A stretch of DNA of 64,000 bases from positions 286,202-350,201 of the forward strand of contig JAEUIZ010000040.1 of the NCBI GenBank assembly GCA_016793805.1. The letters run 5' to 3'. The notes beneath the pieces are model-generated. The model was not told the origin of the DNA. It made no database searches and was given only the letters and a program-made list of their open reading frames with translations. The stretch is from Phycisphaerae bacterium (GTDB taxonomy: Bacteria; Planctomycetota; Phycisphaerae; Phycisphaerales; UBA1924). Position numbers and translations under genes: made by a program. Shown here one piece after another: positions 36,474 to 43,870 of this stretch (its first letter is position 1; each line of letters opens with the position of its first letter).

Positions 36474-38084
36474 ATGCCCCACCACTTCTCGCTCCTGGAT
36501 TGGGCCGTCGTCGCCGGCTATTTCGTGATCCTCGCGATCAGCGGGTGGTGGTTCTCGCGTCGCCAACCCTCCGGAGCCCGCGAGTACTTCCTGGCGGGCC
36601 GGCAGATGCCCGTCTGGGCGGTGGCGATCTCGGTCGTTGCGACCGCCACGTCCGCGGCCACCTTTATCGGCGCGCCGGAGGAGGCCTACGCCGGCAACCT
36701 CACGTACCTCTCGACGAACATCGGGTCGTTCCTCGCGGTCGCGATCGTCGCCACCCTGTTCATCCCCGCGTTCTATCGCCACAACGTCACGACCGTCTAC
36801 GACCTGCTCGAGGTCCGCTTCGGGCGGTCGGCCAAGGTCGCCGCAAGTTGGACCTTCCTCGCCGGACGCGTCCTCGCCAGCGGCGCGAGGCTTTTCATCG
36901 GCGCGATCCCGCTGGCGCTGATCCTCTTCGGCGAGGACTCCCCCACTGCCGTGCTCGTGGCCATCGGCGTGCTCGTCGCTGTCGGGGTGGTCTACACGCT
37001 GGTCGGGGGCATCCGCAGCGTGATCTGGACCGACGCGATCCAGACGCTGGTCTTTGTCTCGGCGGTGGCCGCCGCGGCCGCGATCCTGCTCTCCCGCATC
37101 CCCGTCCCGATCTCGACCATCGTTGCCGAACTCTCCGCGACGCAGGTCGCGGGCGGTTCGAAACTCAGCGTCGTGACGCTCGGGCTCGACTCCACGAAGC
37201 CGATGCTGGGCTTTGATCCGTCGCAGGCGTACACGCTGCTGACCGCGCTCGCCGGGTTCTCGCTGCTGATGATCGCGGCCTATGGCACGGACCACGACCT
37301 GGCGCAGCGCATGCTCACGTGCAAGTCCGCGGCCCAGGGGAGCCGCTCGGCGATCCTCGCGATCCTCATCAACCTCCCGATCGTCGCGCTCTTCATGTGC
37401 ATCGGGCTGCTGCTCTACGTCTTCTACCGCCGGCCGGACCTCATGGGCGCCGCCGCCCCCGGCTACGCGCCCTCGTCGCAGCGGCAGGTGTTCCTCTCGT
37501 TCATCCTCGCCGAGATGCCCCGCGGGCTGACCGGGCTGATGATGGCGGGCCTCTTTGCGACGGGGCTGGGGAGTTTCAACTCGGCGCTGAACGCCATGGC
37601 CGCCGCCTTTGTCAACGACTGCTACACCCCTCTGCGGCCCGGGAGAGGCGAGCGCCACTACCTCGTCGCTGGACGGCTCGCGGTCGTCGGGTGGGGCGTC
37701 GTCCTCGGCGGCTTCGCGGCGTTGTGCGTCTTCTGGCAGCGCGGGAGCGGGGACACGCTCATCAAGTTCGCGCTCAACGTCATGACCTTCGCGTACGCCG
37801 GGTTGCTCGGGGTGTACATGACCGCGCTCCTCACCAGGCGCCGCGGGAGCGCTCGGTCCGCCGTGGCCGCGCTCCTCGTCGGCTTCGTCGCGGTGGGCCT
37901 CATGCAGAAGCAGGTCTGGCCGCTGTGGGCGTCGCACGTTCCGCTTCGCATCACCCGTCCCGACGGCACCCCAACCACGACGCTCGCCGACATCACCCTC
38001 GCGTTCCCGTGGGTACTCTTCATCGCCACGGCGATCTGCACGGCCGTCTGTATGCTGCCGCGCACGCACCGACCCGCCGCGTGA
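36474..38084 (+). CDS. Sodium:solute symporter (SSS/SLC5 family)
   Basis: A 536-residue membrane protein with about 13 predicted helices. The first is LLDWAVVAGYFVILAISGWWF, followed by the SSS hallmark REYFLAGRQMPVWAVAIS and sodium-site segment VVATATSAATFIGAPEEAY. Later GTDHDLAQRMLTCKSAAQGSRS and GLFATGLGSFNSALNAMAAAFVNDCY match the sugar-transporting SGLT branch. It imports a solute with sodium. The next gene, 80 bp downstream, is a GH20 hexosaminidase, so an amino sugar is a reasonable guess. The ATG at 36474 fits the family N-terminus; the longer open frame upstream overlaps the divergent gene and is rejected. Confidence 0.9.
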   Translation: MPHHFSLLDWAVVAGYFVILAISGWWFSRRQPSGAREYFLAGRQMPVWAVAISVVATATSAATFIGAPEEAYAGNLTYLSTNIGSFLAVAIVATLFIPAFYRHNVTTVYDLLEVRFGRSAKVAASWTFLAGRVLASGARLFIGAIPLALILFGEDSPTAVLVAIGVLVAVGVVYTLVGGIRSVIWTDAIQTLVFVSAVAAAAAILLSRIPVPISTIVAELSATQVAGGSKLSVVTLGLDSTKPMLGFDPSQAYTLLTALAGFSLLMIAAYGTDHDLAQRMLTCKSAAQGSRSAILAILINLPIVALFMCIGLLLYVFYRRPDLMGAAAPGYAPSSQRQVFLSFILAEMPRGLTGLMMAGLFATGLGSFNSALNAMAAAFVNDCYTPLRPGRGERHYLVAGRLAVVGWGVVLGGFAALCVFWQRGSGDTLIKFALNVMTFAYAGLLGVYMTALLTRRRGSARSAVAALLVGFVAVGLMQKQVWPLWASHVPLRITRPDGTPTTTLADITLAFPWVLFIATAICTAVCMLPRTHRPAA

Positions 38085-38164
38085 TGCTCACGCCTCGACG
38101 CCGCGTGCCTTGATGCCCCTCGTCTCGTCGACTCGCTCACGCCCCGCCCTCGCACGCCACGACC

Positions 38165-39949
38165 ATGACTGAGCCGCTCCTGCTCCCCCGGCCCCGTGAC
38201 CTGGCCATCACCGGCGGCGTCTCCCACGCCCAGTCTGTGCGAGTCCGCATCGAGCCCGCGATCCCCGCCGAGGGGTACTCGCTCGACATCGACGACGCCA
38301 TCACGATCGGTCACTCCACCGCCGCCGGCCTGCGGCACGCCCACGCCACGCTCGCGCAACTCCGCGTGCATTACGGCGGCGCGATCCCGAGGCTGTCGAT
38401 CCGCGACGAGCCCGCGTTCGCCACCCGCGGCGTCATGCTCGACGCCTCGCGCGATCGCGTCCCCACGCCCGCCGAATCCGCCGCGCACGTCGAGCGGCTC
38501 GCGGGCCTGAAACTCAACCACCTCGAGTTCTATACCGAGCACACCTTCGCCTACGCGGGCCACGAGGAGGTCTGGCGCGACTGGTCGCCGATCACGCCCG
38601 ACGATGTGCGCACGCTCCAAGCCCGTGCGACACGCCTGGGCGTCCGTCTCTCGGCCAACCAGAACTGCTTCGGGCACCTCTCGTCCTGGCTCCGCCACCC
38701 GCGATACGCCACCCTCGCCGAGACGCACGGGCACTGGGAGTTCGGCGAGCCGGGCGACACCTTCGCCCGCTCCGGCCCGTTCAGCCTCTGCCCCATCGAC
38801 CCCGCGTCCATCACCCTCGTCAAGGACCTGCTCGACCAACTGCTGCCGTGCTTCGAGTCGCCGCTGGTGAACATCGGGTGTGATGAGACGTTCGACATCG
38901 GCTTTGGCCGCTCGGCCGAGGCGGTGCGCACCCGCGGGCGCGCGGCCGTCTACGTGGACTATGTGCGACAGGTGTGCGACCTCGTGCGCGCGCACGGGAA
39001 GCGGCCGATGTTCTGGGCCGATATCGCCCTCTCGCACCCTGAGTCGATCGCGTGGATCCCGGACGATCTGATCGGATTGGCCTGGGGCTATGAGCCCGAC
39101 GCGCCTTTCGAGCGCTGGTGCCGACTGCTCCGCGACGCCGGACGCGACGCCTGGGTCTGTCCCGGCACGAGTTCGTGGCGAAGCATCACGGGCCGGACGA
39201 GCGAGCGGACGGCCAACCTCGCCGCCGCCGCCGCGTGCGCCGGGCTTGCCGACGGCTTCCTCGTCACCGACTGGGGCGACCTCGGGCACCACCAGCAATG
39301 GCCGATCAGCCTCCACGCGATCGCGCACGCCGCCGATGCAGCGTGGAACAGCGCGGATACCTCTCGCTCGCGCGACGCCGTCGCCCGCGGCCAGCCGTCG
39401 GCATCGGGGGCCTCGGGCTTGTGCGACGCCATCTCGCTCCACGTCTTTGGCGATCCTTCTCTCCGCATCGGACGATGGCTCGACGCGCTGGGCGACCTCG
39501 ACCTGCCCCTCCGCGAGATCGGGGGGCGCGTCGCCGTCGACGGCTCGCCGCGGCGGATGCGCAACGCCACCGCCCTCTTCAACGACCTGCACCTGCCGCT
39601 GGGCGAGGGCGGGGATGAGCGCCTCCGCAAGGGGCTGATGAACCTGCCGGCCTCGCTCTGGCACGAGGCCCGCGAACGACTCGCGACGCTCGAGCGCTCG
39701 CGCCCGGTGCTCGCCGACGCGACGATCAACGCCGAACTCGAGCACACGCTGGCGGTCGCTCGGCTGGCGATCGACCGGGCCCTCCTCCGCCGTGGCGAGG
39801 GTTCCATCCGCCGATCCGACCTCGCCGGCAGGCTGCGCGACATCCTCGCCGAGCACCGCCGACTCTGGCTGCTGCGGTCCCGCCCCGGCGGGCTCGACTC
39901 CAGCACCCGGCACTACCAGCGAATCCTCGGCGAACTCGAAGCGGGCTGA
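38165..39949 (+). CDS. GH20-family beta-N-acetylhexosaminidase-like glycoside hydrolase
   Basis: A 594-residue TIM-barrel protein. An N-terminal accessory domain (1-90, ending YGGAIPRLSIRDEPAFATRG) is followed by the GH20 barrel, RGVMLDASRDRVPT and LKLNHLEFYTEHTFAY. The catalytic Asp-Glu pair lies in NIGCDETFDIG near residues 240-241. The enzyme would release terminal N-acetylglucosamine or N-acetylgalactosamine using the substrate-assisted mechanism. No signal peptide is visible, suggesting a cytoplasmic enzyme acting on imported oligosaccharides. The upstream symporter is a natural partner. Confidence 0.85.
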   Translation: MTEPLLLPRPRDLAITGGVSHAQSVRVRIEPAIPAEGYSLDIDDAITIGHSTAAGLRHAHATLAQLRVHYGGAIPRLSIRDEPAFATRGVMLDASRDRVPTPAESAAHVERLAGLKLNHLEFYTEHTFAYAGHEEVWRDWSPITPDDVRTLQARATRLGVRLSANQNCFGHLSSWLRHPRYATLAETHGHWEFGEPGDTFARSGPFSLCPIDPASITLVKDLLDQLLPCFESPLVNIGCDETFDIGFGRSAEAVRTRGRAAVYVDYVRQVCDLVRAHGKRPMFWADIALSHPESIAWIPDDLIGLAWGYEPDAPFERWCRLLRDAGRDAWVCPGTSSWRSITGRTSERTANLAAAAACAGLADGFLVTDWGDLGHHQQWPISLHAIAHAADAAWNSADTSRSRDAVARGQPSASGASGLCDAISLHVFGDPSLRIGRWLDALGDLDLPLREIGGRVAVDGSPRRMRNATALFNDLHLPLGEGGDERLRKGLMNLPASLWHEARERLATLERSRPVLADATINAELEHTLAVARLAIDRALLRRGEGSIRRSDLAGRLRDILAEHRRLWLLRSRPGGLDSSTRHYQRILGELEAG

Positions 39950-40023
39950 CCGATCGCACCGACTCCACTATCCTCACGACTGCCGATCGAGGTGCCGCGC
40001 GTCCTCAACACCCGGAGAGCATC

Positions 40024-40506
40024 ATGTCGGTTGACACTTCCAAAGTTCAGCGGCGTTCCCTCCGCTTCGAGACCATCGCTCAGGCGCTCGCCGAGGCCGA
40101 TCGCATCGCCGCGGCAGAGCGCGCCGGTCGGCTCAAACGCCTGGGCAACTGGACGCCGGGCCAGGTCTTCGGGCATCTGGCAACGTGGGTCACGTTCGCG
40201 TTCGATGGCACGCCACTCACGCCGCCGTGGATCATCAAGGTCATCCTCAAGATGCAGAAGAACAGGCTCCTGAAGCGCGGCCTGCCGGCAGGGGCCAAGA
40301 TCCCCGACGTGCCCGGCGGCACGCTCGGGACCGAGCCGATGTCGCTCGACGAGGGTCTCGCCCGTTACAAGTCGGCGATGCAGCGGATCGACCGCGAGGC
40401 GCCGACCAAGCCCCACGTGATCTTCGGGCCGCTCACTCACGAGGAGTGGAAGCAACTCCAACTCCGGCACTCGGAGTTGCACCTGTCGTTCCTCGTCCCT
40501 GAATGA
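40024..40506 (+). CDS. DUF1569 domain protein
   Basis: A 160-residue protein matching the DUF1569 pattern, a DinB-like four-helix family: GNWTPGQVFGHLATWV with its conserved His, then HEEWKQLQLRHSELHLSFL. The spaced His residues could form a metal site as in DinB-fold enzymes. The molecular function is unknown. The frame starts at ATG 40024 in a short gap after the hexosaminidase gene and ends 23 bp before a convergent asparaginase-like gene. Confidence 0.75.
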   Translation: MSVDTSKVQRRSLRFETIAQALAEADRIAAAERAGRLKRLGNWTPGQVFGHLATWVTFAFDGTPLTPPWIIKVILKMQKNRLLKRGLPAGAKIPDVPGGTLGTEPMSLDEGLARYKSAMQRIDREAPTKPHVIFGPLTHEEWKQLQLRHSELHLSFLVPE

Positions 40507-40529
40507 CCGCGCAACCCCGCGACGCGCTC

Positions 40530-41054
40530 CTACGCGGAGGCTGGCACGAATGTCCCACGCTCGCGATCCTTGCGCACGCCCGGAAACCGCAGCGCCCGCC
40601 CGTGCGCCACGCAGTACACGCCCGGCGGGAGCACGCCGACCGCGAAAATCGCCTCGGTCAGGTTCTGCTGGGCGTCGGAGCGCGCCATCTCGAACGGCCT
40701 CATCGCCCCGGTCAGCACGATCGGAATCCGGGGCGGGTTGAGTTCGCGGGCGAGACGCTCGCCGGTCGTGGCGAGGGTGTCCGTCCCGTGCAGGATCACG
40801 ATCCCGGTCGTGTCCGTCGTGATCGCGCCGCCCCCGGCGACCTCCACGGCCTCGACGATGCGCGCGCGGTCGTCCTCGGTCATCTCGAGGCTGTCCTTGC
40901 TCATGAGTTCGATCGTGCGCACAGCGGTGTCCTCGAGCCGCAGGCGCCGCAGCATGCGACGGAGGATCGAGCCCCGGTTGCTGAGGAGCCCGGACCGCTC
41001 GTCGTAGGTCTTCTCGATGGTGCCGCCGGTGGTGATCAGCGTGATGGATCGCAC
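40530..41054 (-). CDS. Short asparaginase-domain protein
   Basis: A 174-residue protein equal to only the N-terminal domain of L-asparaginase. The nucleophile Thr motif TTGGTIEK, the second-Thr motif GIVILHGTDTLATTG and the segment LTGAMRPFEMARSDAQQNL are intact. The C-terminal domain of the usual 330-residue enzyme is missing, and the stop is a genuine in-frame codon without traces of the rest downstream. Short asparaginase-like proteins of this size exist as a family, so it is likely intact rather than broken; the real substrate is uncertain. It sits 38 bp downstream of rplU and may be co-transcribed. Confidence 0.8.
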   Translation of the reverse strand: MRSITLITTGGTIEKTYDERSGLLSNRGSILRRMLRRLRLEDTAVRTIELMSKDSLEMTEDDRARIVEAVEVAGGGAITTDTTGIVILHGTDTLATTGERLARELNPPRIPIVLTGAMRPFEMARSDAQQNLTEAIFAVGVLPPGVYCVAHGRALRFPGVRKDRERGTFVPASA

Positions 41055-41092
41055 GCGATCAGGATAGCGGGGGACGTTGCGAGCGGGAACGA

Positions 41093-41416
41093 TCAGCCCG
41101 TCACGGAGGTGATCTTGACGCGGGTGTAGCGCTGGCGATGCCCGGTCTTCTTCTTGTAGGCCTTCTTGGTGCGGTGCTTGTGGATGTGGATCTTCTCGCC
41201 GAGCACGACGGGCTCGAGGACCTCGCCCTTGACGACCGCGCCGCGGACGTAGGGCGCGCCGATCTTCGCGTCGCCCTCGCCGCCGAGCATGAGCACGCGA
41301 TCGAAGGTGACGGCCTTGCCGATCGCGGCGGTCCCCTCATCGAGCAGGTCGATGAGGATGGCCTCGCCGGCCTGGACCTTTCGCTGGGAACCCGAGTCCT
41401 CGATGATCGCGTACAT
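41093..41416 (-). CDS. rplU: 50S ribosomal protein L21
   Basis: A 107-residue protein of normal L21 length: MYAIIEDSGSQRKVQAGE at the start, a central beta-rich segment (FDRVLMLGGEGDAKIGAPYV), and the basic 23S-binding tail KHRTKKAYKKKTGHRQRYT. AGAGAGG precedes the ATG. L21 binds 23S rRNA in the large subunit. It is usually followed by rpmA (L27), but here the next gene on the same strand is the asparaginase-like gene. A well-formed promoter lies just upstream. Confidence 0.97.
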   Translation of the reverse strand: MYAIIEDSGSQRKVQAGEAILIDLLDEGTAAIGKAVTFDRVLMLGGEGDAKIGAPYVRGAVVKGEVLEPVVLGEKIHIHKHRTKKAYKKKTGHRQRYTRVKITSVTG

Positions 41417-41441
41417 GGGAGCCTCTCTGAATAGGGCCGGA

Positions 41442-41469
41442 ATGGTAGCCGCGCCCAGGCCCCTGACAA
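41442..41469 (-). promoter_or_regulatory. Sigma70-type promoter of rplU
   Basis: On the minus strand TTGTCA (41464-41469), a 16-bp spacer and TACCAT (41442-41447) sit about 26 bp upstream of the rplU ATG. The -35 differs from TTGACA by one base; the -10 matches TATAAT at four of six. It is bounded upstream by a GC hairpin (41469-41500) and the terminator of the preceding gene, so rplU is isolated from upstream transcription. Confidence 0.6.
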
Positions 41470-41499
41470 GCCCCGCTCCCGGTTCGGAGCGTGCGGGGC

Positions 41500-41538
41500 T
41501 AAAAAGACAGCCCCCGCCCGGAACCCGGACGGGGGCTG
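41500..41538 (-). terminator. Rho-independent terminator of the GC-dockerin gene
   Basis: Reading the minus strand, CAGCCCCCG pairs with CGGGGGCTG around a short GC-rich centre (41508-41538) and is followed at once by TCTTTTT (41507-41501). It lies 27 bp after the stop of the gene at 41565-42446 and before the rplU promoter. The stem plus T-run is a classical intrinsic terminator. Confidence 0.85.
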
Positions 41539-41564
41539 AGGTTCAGCCACAGATCGCGATGGGC

Positions 41565-42446
41565 TTAGGTGCAGCCGGCCGCGAACTTGTTATTGAAGCA
41601 GACGAAGTCGTTGACGTTGAGGACGGGAGCGACCGTCGAGAGGTCGCAGTTGGCGTAGGTGTCGCCCGCGGCGAACTTGTTGTTGAAGCACACGAAGTCG
41701 TTGACGTTGAGGATGGGAGCGACCGTCGAGAGGTCGCAGTTCGGGTAGCAGCCGCCGCCGCCGCCCGCGCTGGTGGTTCCGTTGACGATCATGATGATGT
41801 GCATGTTCGGGAAACCGATGGCGGCGAGATCGCCCGGGGTGGCCAGCCCGCAGCCCACGGACTGGATGTAGGACGGGCCGCTCTGCCCGAGGGCATTGGA
41901 CCCGATGAAGAACGTCGCGGCCTCACCCGTGGCGTTGGTGTTCGTGCCGTTGGGCGGCGGGGCGTAGGTCGGGATGTAGTCCGGGTGGCCGATGCGGACG
42001 ACCATCGTGTCGGTCTTGGCGAAGACGCCGGCAACGTTGCACGTACCGAACGCGAGCGTGCCGTTCGCGACGCCGAGGGTCCCGGTCCCAACCTGGACGA
42101 GGTCGGTGCCGACCGCGACCGGCGCACCGCCGTTGGTGTCGCGATAGAGCGTGACGGTGATGGTCTGCGTGCCGGTCGGGAACTGGGCCTGCTCCCAGCC
42201 GAACTGGACGTTGGAGACCGTGAGCCCGCCAGCGAGGATCGCGCCGTTGGTGTTCAGGTTGAAACTGCGCCAGTAGTCGTTGTCAGCGCAGATCTGGTTG
42301 GGGGCGACCGTCAGGTTGCACGACACCGAGTTGCCCGCGGTGATCGTCGTCGTGTTGGTGCTCTGCGTGAGCGCCACGGGCTGAGCCCAAGCCGCCGTCG
42401 CGCTCAACGCCAGGCCCGCAACCGCCATCAGACGCGTATTCGACAT
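41565..42446 (-). CDS. Secreted protein with GC-type dockerin repeats
   Basis: A 293-residue protein. ATG 42446 follows AGAGGGA and begins a signal peptide (LMAVAGLALSATAAWAQ). The body (about 20-225) is a beta-rich domain I cannot assign to a family; it has features such as CNLTVAPNQICADNDYWRSF. A Gly linker (AGGGGGCYPNCD) leads to two GC-type dockerin repeats, each NCDLSTVAPxLNVNDFVCFNNKFAAG, ending in GCT rather than GCP. It is probably exported and held at the surface or in the envelope. It has its own promoter and terminator, so it is a single-gene unit. Confidence 0.82.
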   Translation of the reverse strand: MSNTRLMAVAGLALSATAAWAQPVALTQSTNTTTITAGNSVSCNLTVAPNQICADNDYWRSFNLNTNGAILAGGLTVSNVQFGWEQAQFPTGTQTITVTLYRDTNGGAPVAVGTDLVQVGTGTLGVANGTLAFGTCNVAGVFAKTDTMVVRIGHPDYIPTYAPPPNGTNTNATGEAATFFIGSNALGQSGPSYIQSVGCGLATPGDLAAIGFPNMHIIMIVNGTTSAGGGGGCYPNCDLSTVAPILNVNDFVCFNNKFAAGDTYANCDLSTVAPVLNVNDFVCFNNKFAAGCT

Positions 42447-42516
42447 ACAGATTCCCTCTGGGGCTCCTCGCCCCTTCCATGTGGACACACCGGCATCGCC
42501 GGCCCTCGTCAAACAC

Positions 42517-42540
42517 GCCCGCGCCGACGCTGGCGCGGGC
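42517..42540. other. GC-rich perfect hairpin upstream of the dockerin gene
   Basis: GCCCGCGCC pairs with GGCGCGGGC around a 6-nt loop (9-bp perfect stem), between the carA stop (42671) and the dockerin start (42446), both on the minus strand. It could terminate carA transcription or be a 5' leader structure of the dockerin gene. It lacks a proper T-run, so a factor-independent terminator is unproven. Confidence 0.4.
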
Positions 42541-42593
42541 TCCTTCGTGTTCCCGGCGTGCCAAGCCGCCGGTAGCCCCACAATGACAGCCAC

Positions 42594-42622
42594 AGACTAC
42601 CACACTTTCGCGGCCTTGCCAA
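42594..42622 (-). promoter_or_regulatory. Possible sigma70-type promoter of the GC-dockerin gene
   Basis: On the minus strand TTGGCA (42617-42622), a 17-bp spacer and TAGTCT (42594-42599) lie about 150 bp upstream of the start at 42446. The -35 matches five of six consensus bases; the -10 is weak. The resulting leader RNA would contain the 42517-42540 hairpin. Confidence 0.4.
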
Positions 42623-42670
42623 GCGCGTACAAACCCCATTCTTGCGAGACGAACGTCCGATATCTCGCGC

Positions 42671-43855
42671 TCACGCCCTCGCTCGCCTCATCAGCCCGAT
42701 AAACTCGTCGAAACTCGCCCCAGCGTCGTGAGGACCGGGCGACGCCTCCGGGTGGTGTTGTACCGCGATGACCGGACGGCCGTGGACGCGGAAGCCCGCC
42801 AAGGTCCCATCATTGAGATTGAAGTGCGTCGGCTCGCCTCCGACGCGGCGGAGCGACTCCGGATCGACCGCGAAGCCGTGGTTCTGGCTGGTGATCTGCA
42901 CGCGGCCGGTCGGCGCTTCGAGCACGGGCTGGTTGGCGCCGCGGTGTCCGAACTTGAGTTTGAACGTCGTCGCGCCCATCGCCAGCGCGAGCAACTGGTG
43001 CCCGAGGCAGATGCCGAACGTCGGGACGGCCCGCTTGGGCTCGATCGAGGCGAGGGACCGCAGGGTCTGAATCGTCCCTTCCACGGCGGCGGGGTCGCCC
43101 GGGCCGTTGGAGACGAAGAGCCCGTCGATCTCGCCGGCGTCAAAGAGCCGCTGGATCTCGGCGGCGGGCGTGTCGTGGGGCACGACCGTCACCGCGCAGC
43201 CGCGATCGACGAGATTCCGCAGGATGTTGCGCTTGGCGCCGCAGTCGAGCGCGACCACCCGCAGCGGACGATCCGCGCGAGCGGGGCTTCGCATGCTCGG
43301 CGACCACTCCCCGAGGGACTCCTGCCAGCGTGCGGAGGTGGAGCAGCCGACGAGCGGGACGAGGTTCTGGCCGGCCATCGAGGGAGCGGAGCGTGCCCGC
43401 TCGACGAGCGCCGCGTCGGAGGTATCCGTGCGATCGGTGAGCACGCCCGTCATCACGCCCCCGGACCGCAGGCGGCGGGTCAGGGCGCGGGTGTCCACGC
43501 CTTCGAGCCCCATGACCCCGTGGCGGGCGAGGTAGGAGGCGAGGTCGTCGGTGGCGCGGTAGTTGGAGTGCCGGCGCGCCAGTTCTCGCACGACGAACCC
43601 CGAGACCTGGACCCTTGCGGACTCGTCGTCGTCGGGATTGACGCCATAGTTCCCGATCATGGGGAACGTGGCGACGAGGATCTGCCCGGCATAGGACGGA
43701 TCGGAGAGCGCCTCCTGATACCCGAGCATCGCGGTGTTGAAGACGACCTCGCCGACGGATTCGACGCCGGACGCGCCGAACGCCTGCCCACGGACGACGG
43801 TGCCGTCCGCGAGTGCGAGCCGTCCAATCCTCTCGGGCACGTTGCGATCCGGCAT
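42671..43855 (-). CDS. carA: Carbamoyl-phosphate synthase small subunit
   Basis: A 394-residue glutaminase subunit that supplies ammonia to CarB for arginine and pyrimidine synthesis. It starts MPDRNVPERIGRLALADGTV at ATG 43855. The N-domain shows GEVVFNTAMLGYQEALSDPSYAGQ (split motif typical of CarA). The class I amidotransferase triad is visible: Cys in FGICLGHQLLALAMG, and His and Glu in VQHHPEASPG. GLFVSNGPGDP is also conserved. No carB is adjacent in the window. It is divergent from priA, whose start is 15 bp away. Confidence 0.96.
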   Translation of the reverse strand: MPDRNVPERIGRLALADGTVVRGQAFGASGVESVGEVVFNTAMLGYQEALSDPSYAGQILVATFPMIGNYGVNPDDDESARVQVSGFVVRELARRHSNYRATDDLASYLARHGVMGLEGVDTRALTRRLRSGGVMTGVLTDRTDTSDAALVERARSAPSMAGQNLVPLVGCSTSARWQESLGEWSPSMRSPARADRPLRVVALDCGAKRNILRNLVDRGCAVTVVPHDTPAAEIQRLFDAGEIDGLFVSNGPGDPAAVEGTIQTLRSLASIEPKRAVPTFGICLGHQLLALAMGATTFKLKFGHRGANQPVLEAPTGRVQITSQNHGFAVDPESLRRVGGEPTHFNLNDGTLAGFRVHGRPVIAVQHHPEASPGPHDAGASFDEFIGLMRRARA

Positions 43856-43870
43856 GGGATGATTGTAACC

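Noticed and set aside
40530..41054. Asparaginase pseudogene by truncation
   Set aside because: No remnant of the C-terminal domain lies downstream and short family members exist, so it is annotated as an intact short protein.
41469..41500. Plus-strand terminator formed by AGCCCCGC/GCGGGGCT
   Set aside because: No plus-strand gene ends nearby and no T-run follows on that strand; it is noted only as a hairpin beside the rplU promoter.
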